The position numbers and the translations under genes are program-made. Under the pieces are notes generated by a model. The model did not search any database. It saw nothing but the letters and a program-made list of their open reading frames with translations, and was not told the DNA's origin. From CAVQRC01 sp963715045 (lineage in GTDB: Bacteria > Planctomycetota > Planctomycetia > Pirellulales > Lacipirellulaceae): a stretch of DNA of 64,000 nt. The stretch lies in the NCBI GenBank assembly GCA_963715045.1, contig CAVQRC010000046.1, forward strand, positions 1 through 64,000. Reading direction: 5' to 3'. Each line of letters begins with the position of its first letter. Within the stretch, counting starts at the first letter, position 1. Positions 1 through 9,120 of this stretch are shown here, in pieces.

Positions 1-1670
1 TGGCACGGTGAAGGACGGCACCACCCTCACCGACACCTCCCCCGAGGAGATCGCGCATGGCTACTCCATCTCGCTCGGCTGTGCACACGCCGAGTGGAAG
101 GGGGCGAAGATCAACCTCCTCGACACGCCGGGATACGCGGACTTCGCCGGCGACGCGATCGCGGGACTCGTGGCGGCGGATGGCGCACTGGTGGTGGTGA
201 GCGCGACGGCGGGCGTGGAGGTGGGGACCGAGCGGATGTTCCGCGAGGCGGTGAAGCGGAAGGATCCCGTGCTCTTCGTGGTCTCGATGATGGACAAGGA
301 GAACGCCGACTTCGACGCCGCGTACGCGGCGATCCGCGAGCGCCTCACGCCGAAGGTGGTGCCGGTGGAGATCCCGATCGGTACCGGTCCCGATTTCAGG
401 GGGATCATCAACCTCTTCACCAAGAAGGCGCACTTCTTCAAGGCCGGCACCAAGTCGGGGGAGTTCGAGGAGCGGGCCGGTGCCGAAGGAGGAGAAGGCG
501 CGGTTCGAGCGGTACCACGCCGAGATGGTCGAGGCGGTGGCCGCGACCGACGACGCGCTGCTCGAGCGCTTCTTCGCCGACGAGGAGATCCCCGGCGAGG
601 ACGAGATGAAGGCGATGAAGGAGGCGATGAAGCGCGCCGAGCTCTTCCCGCTGCTCTGCTGCTCACCGCAGCTCACCTATGGCATCCCCACGGTGCTCGA
701 CTTGCTGGTGGAGCTGATGCCGAGCGCGTACGAGATGGTGGAGCTGCACGCGCTCAAGGGGGCCGAGGGCAACCGCACGGTGGAGATCCACCCGAAGGAG
801 GACGCGCCGTTCACCGCGCTCGTCTTCAAGACCACCAACGAGCCGCACGTGGGAGAGGTGACCTTCTTCCGCACCTTCAGCGGCACGGTGGCGAATGGCG
901 CCGAGGTGTTCAACGCGACGCGCGGCGCGCCGGAGAAGCTCTCGGCATCTCGCGGTGCCGCAGGGAAGGAGCGGCTCGAGGTGCCGCGGCTCTTCCCCGG
1001 CGACATCGGGTGCGTCGCGAAGCTGCGCGGCACGCACACCAACGACACGCTGAGCACCGAGGCGCACCCCGTGCGGATGCCGGCGATCCCGTTCCCCGAC
1101 GCGCTCGTGAGCTTCGCGATCGAGGCCGCCGCGCGTGCCGACGAGGAGAAGCTGCAGAACGGCTTGCATCGGCTGCACGACGAGGACCCGACGATCCAGA
1201 CCCACTTCGAGTCCGAGACGCACGAGACGATCATCGAGGGACTCGGCGAGCGGCACCTCGACGTCGCGCTCGCGCGCTTGGACGCGGCAGTTCGGCGTGA
1301 AGGCCACGCTCGCGCGCGCCGCGCGTACCCTATCGCGAGAACCCTGTCGGCGTCGCCGAGGGTCAGGGGCGGCACAAGAAGCAGACCGGAGGGAAGGGAC
1401 AGTTCGGCGACTGCTGGATCCGCATCAAGCCCGCGCCGCGCGGGAGCGGCTACCAGTTCGTGGACAAGATCCTCGGGGGGCGTGATCCCGCGGCAGTACG
1501 TGCCCGCGGTGGACAAGGGGGTGCAGGAGGCCGCCGAGCGCGGCGTGCTTGCGGGCTATCCGGTGGTCGACTTCGTCGTCGAGTGCTTCGACGGGTCGTA
1601 CCACTCGGTGGATTCCAGATGAAGCGAGCTTCAAGATGGCGGGGATCCTCGCGTTCAAGACGCTGGCGCC
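1..1670 (+). pseudogene. EF-G-like translation factor, 5'-truncated and frameshifted
   Basis: GTPase of the elongation factor G family, open at the left window edge. The first frame carries the G3 motif DTPGYADF, then domain II-type sequence, and continues after a frameshift near 470-480. Domains III-IV follow after further shifts near 1290 and 1615, with KKQTGGKGQFG, GGVIPRQYVPAV, DGSYHSVDS and ASFKMAGILAFK all recognisable. The G4 motif, normally NKxD, reads SMMD, so this resembles the EF-G-like paralogue group more than canonical FusA. The match ends abruptly after AGILAFK; the following residues belong to squalene-hopene cyclase, so the C-terminal domain is missing. Codon third positions look richer in G and C than in the neighbours. 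It could be an assembly chimera or a true deletion junction. Family assignment is firm; functionality is doubtful. Confidence 0.8.
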
Positions 1671-2973
1671 GAATCCCCGTGGCAGACGGTGGGGAACCTG
1701 GTTCCGGGGCGTGGATCGTTGCTTGAAACTCCTCGAGGCCGCCGGCATCCGACCGTTCCGCAAACGTGCGATCCATGCGGCCAGATCTTGGATGACCACC
1801 CGGCTGGCCGACAGCGACGGACTGGGCGCGATCTTTCCTCCGATCGTGTTCAGCATCATCGCCCTGGATTGCCTCGGCGGCGAGGGTGACCGCGAGCGTC
1901 TGGACGCACAGTTCGAACACTTGCTGGACCTGGTCGTCGAAGATCCGGCCGACGAGACGGCCCGAGTCCAGCCGTGCAAATCGCCCGTCTGGGACACGGC
2001 ACTCACGACCCGGGCCCTCAGTCGCTGCGGTGACCAGGAACTTCATGCCGAGGAAATCGCGGCGGCCGTGGAGCGAAGTTGCCAATGGCTGCTCGATCAC
2101 GAGGTTCGTCAGCCTGGCGACTGGTCTGCGAGCGTCGAGGCCGAACCGAGCGGGTGGTTCTTCGAACACCGCAATCCCTTCTATCCGGACGTCGACGACA
2201 CGGCCATGGTCTTGCTCGCCCTCAGCGAGGCCGGCCATCAAGTCGACTTACCGAAGCGGGTCGCGACGCGGATTGCGGCGGCCCTCGACCGTGGTTGCCG
2301 ATGGATCGGCCAGATGCAGAACCACGACGGCGGCTGGGGCGCTTTCGATCGGGACAACGACGCCGCACTGCTGTGCCATGTGCCGTTCGCGGACCACAAC
2401 GCGATGATCGATCCGAGTTCGCCCGATCTGGCCGGCCGCGTGATTGAAGCCCTCGTCGCTTGCGGGATGCGGCCGGGTACGCCGACCCTCGATCGGGCCG
2501 TCCGCTACTTACGACAAACCCAACATCCGGACGGCAGTTGGTATGGCCGCTGGGGAGTCAATTACGTCTACGGAACGTGGCAGGCACTGGTCGGCCTGGC
2601 CGCCGCCGGCATCCGCCCCCAGGATCCGGCGATCCGCCGCGGCGGCGACTGGCTGCTCGCACATCAACAGCCCTGCGGGGCGTGGGGGGAATCGGTCGAC
2701 AGTTACCGCGATCCGCGGGCCAAAGGTGTGGGCGAACCGACCGCCTCGCAAACCGCCTGGGCCGTGCTCGGGCTGATGGCCGCAGGCCACGCCAGTCACG
2801 CCGCGACCCGGGCGGCCATCCGGTGGCTCGTCGACACGCAGCAACCTGACGGAACCTGGGCAGAACCTCAGTTTACCGGCACGGGCTTTCCGCTCGTGTT
2901 CTACCTTCGCTATCACATGTACCCGACCTACTTCCCGCTGTTGGCGCTCACGGCGTGGCTCGGGAGGGACTAA
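1671..2973 (+). CDS. shc: Squalene-hopene cyclase, 3' part
   Basis: Class II triterpene cyclase that folds squalene to hopene or hopanol, a membrane-associated enzyme of hopanoid synthesis. About 430 residues are present of a usual 630-700. The catalytic DxDD acid motif is seen as DVDDTA near 2190. Several QW repeats follow: QNHDGGWGAFD, QTQHPDGSWYGRWG, HQQPCGAWGES and QQPDGTWAE. The N-terminal ~240 residues are absent; recognisable sequence begins at WFRGVDRCLKLLEAAGIRPF, fused in frame to the EF-G remnant. The stop overlaps the start of hpnH by one base (TAATG), a classic hopanoid operon arrangement. Identification is secure; the missing 5' part is the oddity. Confidence 0.9.
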
Positions 2974-3983
2974 TGGCCGTACCCATTTCGCAAATGCTTG
3001 CCGTCTCGCGGTACGTCATGACGCAGCGACTCAAGCGGCGGCGGCGATACCCCCTCGTCCTGATGCTCGAGCCGCTGTTGAAGTGCAACCTCGCCTGCCC
3101 CGGTTGCGGCAAGATCCAGCACCCGGCCGAGATCCTCCGCCGCCAGCTCTCGCCCGAACAATGCTTCGCCGCGGCCGACGAATGCGCCGCGCCCATCGTC
3201 TCGATTCCAGGCGGCGAGCCGCTGCTGCATCCGCAGATCGACACGATCGTTGCCGGGCTCGTGGCCCGCAAGAAATACGTCTACCTCTGTACCAACGCCC
3301 TCCGGCTCGAGGAGTCGTTGCCGAGGTTCACGGCGACCAAATACCTCTCCTTCTCCGTCCATCTCGACGGACCACGCGACCTCCACGACCAGGCCGTCGA
3401 TCGCCAGGGAACGTACGACATCGCCGTGCAGGCGATCAAGGCGGCACTCGCGGCCGGTTTTCGCGTGACGACCAATACCACGGTGTTCGCCGGCACGAAG
3501 CCCGCAGAACTCCGCCCGATGTTCGACGAACTGGCTGCCCTCGGCGTCGAAGGCTTCATGGTCTCGCCCGGCTACGCCTACGAAAAAGCGCCCGATCAGG
3601 AGCACTTTCTCCACCGCGAGCAGACCACCGCCCTGTTCCGCGAGTTGCTCGCGTCGGCACCACGACGCTGGCGATTCAATCAGTCACCTCTGTTTCTGCG
3701 ATTTCTCCAGGGCAAACATGATCTCGAGTGCACTCCCTGGGGCAACCCGACCTACAACGTGTTCGGCTGGCAGCGCCCGTGCTACCTGATCGACGAGGGC
3801 CACACGACGTCTTTCGCCGACCTGATGCAGTCGACGCGGTGGGAGTCGTATGGCCGATCGAGCGGCAACCCCAAGTGCCGCGACTGCATGGTTCATTGCG
3901 GCTACGAGCCGACCGCCGTCGCCGAGACGTTCGGCTCCGCACGTGGCTTCGCCGCCACCATCGCCGCCACCTTCCGCCGGTAG
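2973..3983 (+). CDS. hpnH: Adenosyl-hopene transferase HpnH (radical SAM)
   Basis: Radical SAM enzyme that joins the adenosyl group of SAM to hopene, the first step towards extended (C35) hopanoids. The cluster-binding motif CNLACPGC lies at residues 38-45 (C38, C42, C45). The glycine-rich SAM motif PGGEPLLH and a Cys-containing C-terminal part (CRDCMVHCG) follow. Length is 336 aa, as usual for HpnH. The start is the ATG that overlaps the cyclase stop; the protein MAVPISQML matches the usual HpnH N-terminus. Its stop lies immediately before the 9-bp duplication that flanks the inserted repeat element. Confidence 0.95.
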   Translation: MAVPISQMLAVSRYVMTQRLKRRRRYPLVLMLEPLLKCNLACPGCGKIQHPAEILRRQLSPEQCFAAADECAAPIVSIPGGEPLLHPQIDTIVAGLVARKKYVYLCTNALRLEESLPRFTATKYLSFSVHLDGPRDLHDQAVDRQGTYDIAVQAIKAALAAGFRVTTNTTVFAGTKPAELRPMFDELAALGVEGFMVSPGYAYEKAPDQEHFLHREQTTALFRELLASAPRRWRFNQSPLFLRFLQGKHDLECTPWGNPTYNVFGWQRPCYLIDEGHTTSFADLMQSTRWESYGRSSGNPKCRDCMVHCGYEPTAVAETFGSARGFAATIAATFRR

Positions 3984-4165
3984 GCATCAGGGGGGTGCAG
4001 GAACGCAGTTGCGGGCGTTCGGACTTATGAAGCAGTTCCCCAGCAAATTTGACCGAGGTTGGTCAGCTTTGCCCGCGGGCTCATCGCGGACCCTGCTCCG
4101 CGGCGGCGCCGAGAAACATCCGGGGCGAAGGGTGTACGATGCCCGCTTCACGCCCCTGCGGTGCG

Positions 4166-4187
4166 AAAAGACCCCTGGGGTCTTTTT
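4166..4187 (+). terminator. Hairpin terminator downstream of hpnH
   Basis: The palindrome AAAAGACCCC-T-GGGGTCTTTT runs into a T-run on the plus strand. It lies inside the MITE-like element, about 180 bases after the hpnH stop. A partial copy GGGGTCTTTTTGGGGG follows at 4196-4210. Confidence 0.6.
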
Positions 4188-4242
4188 GGGGGATGGGGTC
4201 TTTTTGGGGGAATAGGCATTCTGCAACGCTGCCTAAACAACC

Positions 4243-4263
4243 AAAAAGACCCCAGGGGTCTTT
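4243..4263 (-). terminator. Mirror hairpin terminator for the minus-strand locus
   Basis: AAAGACCCC-A-GGGGTCTTT is the same palindrome as at 4166 in reverse orientation. Its T-run lies on the minus strand (CTTTTTGG), facing the TolC-fragment gene. Together the two form a convergent terminator pair carried by the mobile element. Confidence 0.55.
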
Positions 4264-4317
4264 AATGGGTCGTCGGGCCGCTTCCGCGACACCAACAAGC
4301 CCGTTCCTGCGCCCGCA

Positions 4318-4537
4318 TCAGGGTTGAATGCCGATTGTCCACAGCAAGCGGTCTTGGCTGCGATTGTGTTCGACGACCACGCGGGTATACGTATTGCGGG
4401 CCTCGATCAGGGCGTTGATGGCCTGAATGACTTCAATCGGCAACGCGGCGGCTTCGCGGATGCGCTGCTGTTTGAGCTGGAGACTCCCTTCGGCGGCCGC
4501 GATACCCGCCTCGGCGATGGAGACCTGCCGGGTGACT
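4318..4537 (-). pseudogene. TolC-family outer membrane efflux protein, C-terminal fragment
   Basis: Read on the minus strand, this stretch gives RQVSIAEAGIAAAEGSLQLK and then a helical tail with AINALIEARNTYTRVVVEHN and SQDRLLWTIG before the stop. This is the usual last helix pair of TolC-type channels. Only about 70 residues remain of the normal 430-500. It is joined out of frame to the adaptor fragment just upstream. The stop codon (4318-4320) lies within the target duplication of the MITE-like element. Family assignment rests on the C-terminal pattern only. Confidence 0.65.
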
Positions 4538-5118
4538 GATCTACGGCCACCTCAACCTCCCGCTGATGAACCTTGCCAGTGGCGTCGACGATCAGCACAC
4601 TGAGCTGGTTTCCCCGTTTCACAATGGTCGCCTTGGGCACCAACGCCAACGTCCGCTCGGCGACGTCGATCGTCACCGTGCCGTAACTGTTCGGTCGCAG
4701 CGTCCGAGGCAAGGACGGTGCGGGCCGAGGGTTCGCCAGGTCGACCTCGATGCGCAACATCCGCGACTCGGGGTGATAAGCCATCGAGTTTCGCTCGACC
4801 GCTCCAATGAATTCTTCGCCACGGACAATCTTCGGCGTGAAACACGGCCCGGGCGCCCTTGCTGATCCGGTAAGCCTGGGTCCATCGCGACGTAGGCAAT
4901 CGCCCGGACTTTGTCGACGCGGGCGATCCGCAGCAGCGGCGGACTGCCCGACCCCGAATCGGCCGGGCGAACGAACTCACCCTCATCGAGGTTCCGCTCG
5001 ATAATCACGCCGGCGAACGGGGCCTCGATGACACGGTAACCGGCCAACGCCCGCGATTTCTCCAGATCGGCCTGAGCAACGGCCACATCGCTCTCAGCGG
5101 CCGTGAGCCGTGCCCGGG
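4538..5118 (-). pseudogene. RND periplasmic adaptor (HlyD/MFP family), C-terminal part
   Basis: Membrane-fusion subunit linking an RND pump to its outer membrane channel. Visible parts are the end of the coiled-coil hairpin (AAESDVAVAQADLEKSRALA), the lipoyl half-motif VIEAPFAGVI, and the beta-barrel region (KGARAVFH, then KIVRGEEFIGAVERNS). The C-terminal domain has TVTIDVAERTLALVPKATIV. At least two frameshifts (near 4860 and 4830) interrupt it. Its N-terminal half is missing and it continues directly from the permease fragment without a start codon. It is therefore a remnant or mis-joined piece of a tripartite efflux locus. Confidence 0.75.
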
Positions 5119-5903
5119 CGACGATCCCGACCATCATGATGATTCCCATCAACGACATGATCGACAGCGTTGAATTGGTCAGGTACAACGCCGCCGCGAC
5201 ACCGATAAAGCCCAGCGGTGCGGTCAGCAGGATGATCAGAGGATCGCTGAACAGATTGGAACTGGGCCACCATCACGAGGTACACCAGCACGATGGCAAT
5301 CACCAGCCCGGATGCGAACTGCGAGAACGAATCGCGCATCGAGCGAACTTCACCCTGGGGCCGGATCGCATAGCCAGGGTGCGCCGCCGTACGGTAGAGT
5401 TCGCCTCGCTCGTCGTTGCCGTAACTCATCTGCGTCTCGTTGAGCTCGTCGATCGTTTCGGGAATCGCGTTGGTAAAGAGTTGCAGGTCGTTCGAGCCAG
5501 CCTTCATGTTGCCGGCCGGGATCAGCACGTTGTAGCGGGCGAGGGCCCGCTGGACGTCCATCAACGTGACACGAAACGCTTCCAGCTTCTCGGGTGACAT
5601 ATAGGCGTAAATCCGCCGCAGTTTGCCCCCGAAGACCGCAGGCGCGATCACGCCTTGAATCGACTGCAGCTTGTTCCGCAATTCGTAGTAGGCGATGTCG
5701 TAGAGTTGTTGTTCGTCCATCTCCGGGCTTGAGACGACGACGAGACAAAGCGGCAGGGAAGCCGTCGGATCGTACGGCATCAGCATCGGCGGAATCGTGC
5801 CGGGCGGCAGATAGAACATGTCGCTCATCGCGTAGCTGTTCACCTGGGCGATTGCCGTGTCGAGCGAGATTCCTTCCTGGAAGACGTCCTTGACGATGCA
5901 CAC
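5094..5903 (-). pseudogene. RND efflux permease, internal fragment
   Basis: Inner-membrane proton-driven pump of the AcrB/CusA superfamily. Recognisable sequence is the porter domain (VNSYAMSDMFYLPPGTIPPM, QGVIAPAVFGGKLRRIYAYM) and the start of the transmembrane region (FASGLVIAIVLVYLVMVAQF, then in another frame STLSIMSLMGIIMMVGIVA). A frameshift lies near 5240. After GIVA the sequence turns directly into adaptor protein, so roughly the last two thirds of the ~1030-residue permease are missing. The N-terminal membrane segment is also absent. Metal-pump and drug-pump branches cannot be separated from this piece. Confidence 0.75.
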
Positions 5904-6015
5904 CCCGGCGGCAAAGTCCCCCTAACCAGCAAATCTTATCAGGGCCGGCCTGTTTTAGACACGCAACTGATATATTCGCAATGGTCGGGCCATCTTCAGG
6001 ACCTCGAGAAACACG

Positions 6016-9015
6016 ATGCAGCGAAGTTCGTACCAGCTTCCGGCCGCGATGCTCCTGGTTCTATCGGTCTCGATGGCGGCCACCGCCCCGCTGGCCCTGG
6101 GCGAAGACGCGGGATCGGCCTCATCGGGCGACGGCTCTCCAGCCGAACTCTGGAGCTTGAAGCCACTTCCGCCACTCTCGGCATTCAACGCGAACGATTC
6201 GGTGAACGGTTCGCAACCGATCGATGGTTACATCCAACGCGGCCTGGAAAGAGGGCAACTTGCGGTTGCCCGACGCGCGGAACCGCATCAACAGGTGCGG
6301 CGGCTGTGTCTGCTACTGACGGGTCTGCCGCCAGATCCCGCCACGGTCAAGTGGTTCGTGACCGACCCCAGCGACGAGAATTACACCCGCCTGGTCGAGC
6401 AGTATCTCGATTCCCCTCGTTTTGGAGAACGCTGGGCGCGGCACTGGATGGACGTCGTGCGATTCGCCGAAACGTGGGGATACGAATGGAATTTTCTAGT
6501 TCGCGATGCGTGGCGGTATCGCGATTATTTGATCCGCGCATTCAATGCAGACGTGCCGTATGACCAGCTGATTCGTGAACACGTCGCGGGTGACCTGCTC
6601 GCGGAGCCACGCCAGAATCACGAACTCGATATTAACGAATCGCTGATTGGTACGGCCTTTTATCGTTTCGGCGAAATGGGCCACGACGACTGCACGATCT
6701 ATCCCGAAATCAGCCTCGATGTCCTGGACAATCAGCTCGACACGCTGTTCAAGACGTTCCAGGCACTCACGGTGTCCTGCGCACGATGCCACGACCACAA
6801 ACTCGACGCCATCCCGCAGCAGGATTACTACGCGATGCTGGGTGTCCTGGCCAGTTCCCGACAGGTGATGCATACGATCGACCTGCCCGACCACCAGGGG
6901 CGGCTCAAGCGGCAGCTCCTGGCCACGAAACGAGAACTTCGCCGCGAACTGGGCCGGCTGTGGCTGAGCCAGGTGGACAAGATCACGGTCGCGACGCTGG
7001 ACGCTGCCGTGGCGGCCTTAACGGGGGCCGAGGGCGATGGCGATTCGTCGGCGGCGACGGCGACCCCGCGTATCGAGCACCCGTTGTTTGCCTGGCAGCA
7101 GATGTCGCAGGCCCACGCCGACACCGATTGGGCCAATCGGTGGGAAGCCGTGGGTCAGCAAATCGAAACCGAACACCACCGCCGGGTCGGCTTTAATCGC
7201 GCGCACTTCACGGTGTTCGCCGACTTCGCCGCCGGCGCCCCGAGCGGCTGGGCGATCGCCGGAGCCGCAGCCGAGCACGGTTTCGCCCGGGACGGAGACT
7301 TCGTGGTCCGACACCAGGGCGAGACGATCGTCGACCGCGTTCTGCCGGCTGGATTCTATTCGCATCTGATCTCGCAGAAACTCAATGCCACGGTGCGCTC
7401 GCCATTGCTTCCGCTGCACCACACCGGCATCGTCTACGAGGTCGTCGGGCAAGGCGACCCTGCCTGCCGCACGATCATCGACAACTGCCAGCTCGCGTAC
7501 TTCCACACCAACTGGTTCAAGCAACCCGATTGGGGCTGGCTCCGGTCGCAAGCCCCCGAGAACGGCAGGTACCGGGCCTATTTCGAATGGACGACCAGGT
7601 TCGACAACCAGGCCTATCCCAACCTGTCGACGCCCGATGCCGAGTACCGCCAGGCCCTCGAAAATCCACGGTCTTACTTCGGACTCACGAGAGTGTTGTT
7701 GTCGGATAGCGACCACGTCCCGCTGCCGGAACTCGCCGCTCAACAACGGTTGACCCAGTCGACCGTGAGCGGACCGCCGGAGCTGGCGGCCAGGTACCGC
7801 GAGTTCCTCCGGGCCGCAGTCTCTGCCTGGCAAACAGATCAGGCCACACCAGCGGACGTGTACTGGATTAATGCGTTTCTCGCTCAACAGACGCTGTCGC
7901 GGCGGTGCGACGCCAGTCCACTCCTCGCCGAATTGGTGGACAACTACCGCGCGCTCGAGGCCCGGCTCGAACTCCCTCGAATGATCGTGGGGATGGCCGA
8001 TCAGGGCCCGGGATTCGATCTGCCCGTGTTCACCGCCGGCGATCCACGTCAGCCGGCGGCGGTCGCCACCCGGGCGTACCTGTCTTGCCTGTCGGATGCG
8101 ATCGCGCCCGACACAACCTGGCAGGGGAGCGGCCGTGCAGCAGTCGCCGCCCACATCGCCGATCCGGCCAATCCTCTCACCGCACGGGTGATGGCGAATC
8201 GGATCTGGCACTATCTGTTCGCAACCGGCATCGTAAAGTCGGTGGACGACTTTGGCTCGATCGGGGACAGGCCCAGCCATCCTCGACTGCTCGACTACCT
8301 GGCGCGGCGATTCATCGATTCGGGCTGGTCCATCAAGAGCCTGATCCGCGAGATCGTACTGAGCGACGTGTTTCGGCAAGCCTCGGAGATCGATCCGAAG
8401 GCTTCACAGATCGACCCCGAGAATCGGCTGCTGCATCATTTTCCCGCCCGGCGACTCGAAGCCGAGGCGATTCGCGATTCGCTGCTGGCCGTCTCGGGGC
8501 AGATCGATTTGACGATGTACGGCCCGAGCATCCAACCTTATCGCACCGAGGAAGTCGAGAGTCGCCGGCTGTTCTCCGGCCCACTCGACGGGGCACGGCG
8601 GCGAAGTCTGTACATCAGCGTCACTCGAATGGGACCTTCGAAGCTGCTGTCGCTGTTCAATCTCCCGGCTCCGGGATCGACCGTCGGCCGCCGCGATTCG
8701 ACGAACGTACCGGCCCAGGCGTTGGGCATGCTGAACCATCCGTTTGTCCACCAGCAAGCCAGATGCCATGCCGAGCGGCTTCTCGCAAGCGGGGATCAGG
8801 AGTTCCACCGACACGTCGACACGCTGTTCATGACGCTCTTTGGCCGCAGGCCCACGCTAACGGAATTGGGGAGTTGCGAAACACTGTTCGCACAACTGGC
8901 CGAAGTGGCGGCGGCCTCTTTAGCGGAGCCCGTCCCGCCACGGGAAGATGTCAGTGTTTGGAAGGAATTCATTCACGCGCTCTACAACCTCAAGGAGTTC
9001 ACGTACGTTCTCTGA
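6016..9015 (+). CDS. DUF1549/DUF1553 (PSD1-type) secreted protein
   Basis: A 999-residue planctomycete protein with an N-terminal signal (hydrophobic run AAMLLVLSVSMAATAPLALG). The DUF1549 domain follows (LLTGLPPDPATV, FGERWARHWMDVVRFAET). A cytochrome-like CARCH motif with adjacent DHK lies at residues 255-262. The C-terminal DUF1553 domain has NPLTARVMANRIW, LIREIVLSDVFRQ and RRDSTNVPAQALGMLNHPFV. The exact reaction is unknown; these proteins are often linked to polysaccharide or sulfated-glycan use. The usual N-terminal PSCyt1 cytochrome domain is absent. The DUF1501 gene follows about 100 bases later, the standard pairing. Confidence 0.93.
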   Translation: MQRSSYQLPAAMLLVLSVSMAATAPLALGEDAGSASSGDGSPAELWSLKPLPPLSAFNANDSVNGSQPIDGYIQRGLERGQLAVARRAEPHQQVRRLCLLLTGLPPDPATVKWFVTDPSDENYTRLVEQYLDSPRFGERWARHWMDVVRFAETWGYEWNFLVRDAWRYRDYLIRAFNADVPYDQLIREHVAGDLLAEPRQNHELDINESLIGTAFYRFGEMGHDDCTIYPEISLDVLDNQLDTLFKTFQALTVSCARCHDHKLDAIPQQDYYAMLGVLASSRQVMHTIDLPDHQGRLKRQLLATKRELRRELGRLWLSQVDKITVATLDAAVAALTGAEGDGDSSAATATPRIEHPLFAWQQMSQAHADTDWANRWEAVGQQIETEHHRRVGFNRAHFTVFADFAAGAPSGWAIAGAAAEHGFARDGDFVVRHQGETIVDRVLPAGFYSHLISQKLNATVRSPLLPLHHTGIVYEVVGQGDPACRTIIDNCQLAYFHTNWFKQPDWGWLRSQAPENGRYRAYFEWTTRFDNQAYPNLSTPDAEYRQALENPRSYFGLTRVLLSDSDHVPLPELAAQQRLTQSTVSGPPELAARYREFLRAAVSAWQTDQATPADVYWINAFLAQQTLSRRCDASPLLAELVDNYRALEARLELPRMIVGMADQGPGFDLPVFTAGDPRQPAAVATRAYLSCLSDAIAPDTTWQGSGRAAVAAHIADPANPLTARVMANRIWHYLFATGIVKSVDDFGSIGDRPSHPRLLDYLARRFIDSGWSIKSLIREIVLSDVFRQASEIDPKASQIDPENRLLHHFPARRLEAEAIRDSLLAVSGQIDLTMYGPSIQPYRTEEVESRRLFSGPLDGARRRSLYISVTRMGPSKLLSLFNLPAPGSTVGRRDSTNVPAQALGMLNHPFVHQQARCHAERLLASGDQEFHRHVDTLFMTLFGRRPTLTELGSCETLFAQLAEVAAASLAEPVPPREDVSVWKEFIHALYNLKEFTYVL

Positions 9016-9087
9016 ATGATAGACCTGCAGCCCTGGCGTTCGAAGACAGGGGCGTCGGTAAGGCGTTGGTCAGAGTGCTGCCTGCTC

Positions 9088-9110
9088 GTGCCACGGAGTG
9101 GCCCGGCTAC
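9088..9110. repeat. Partial GTAG-type repeat end
   Basis: GTGCCACGGAGTGGCCCGGCTAC matches the right end of the repeat family found at 39075-39316, 56451-57219 and 58861-58914. It lies in the gap just upstream of the DUF1501 start. Confidence 0.5.
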
Positions 9111-9120
9111 AATACACAAC

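Larger units (their letters stand above)
3984..4323. mobile_element. MITE-like element, copy A
   Basis: A 322-bp body (3993-4314) begins GGGTGCAGGAACG and ends CGTTCCTGCGCCC, a 12/13 terminal inverted repeat. It is bracketed by a perfect 9-bp direct repeat GCATCAGGG (3984-3992 and 4315-4323), which looks like a target-site duplication. No transposase is encoded. A second copy lies at 46615-46950. The element fills the whole gap between the convergent hpnH and TolC-fragment genes; the right duplication contains the TolC stop codon. The length and the 9-bp duplication fit a non-autonomous element mobilised by an unknown transposase. Confidence 0.75.

Noticed and set aside
7018..8379. Long minus-strand frame (453 codons) opposite the DUF1549/DUF1553 gene
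   Set aside because: It is the high-GC antisense shadow of a well-conserved protein, rich in Arg, Gly and Pro, with no family signature.
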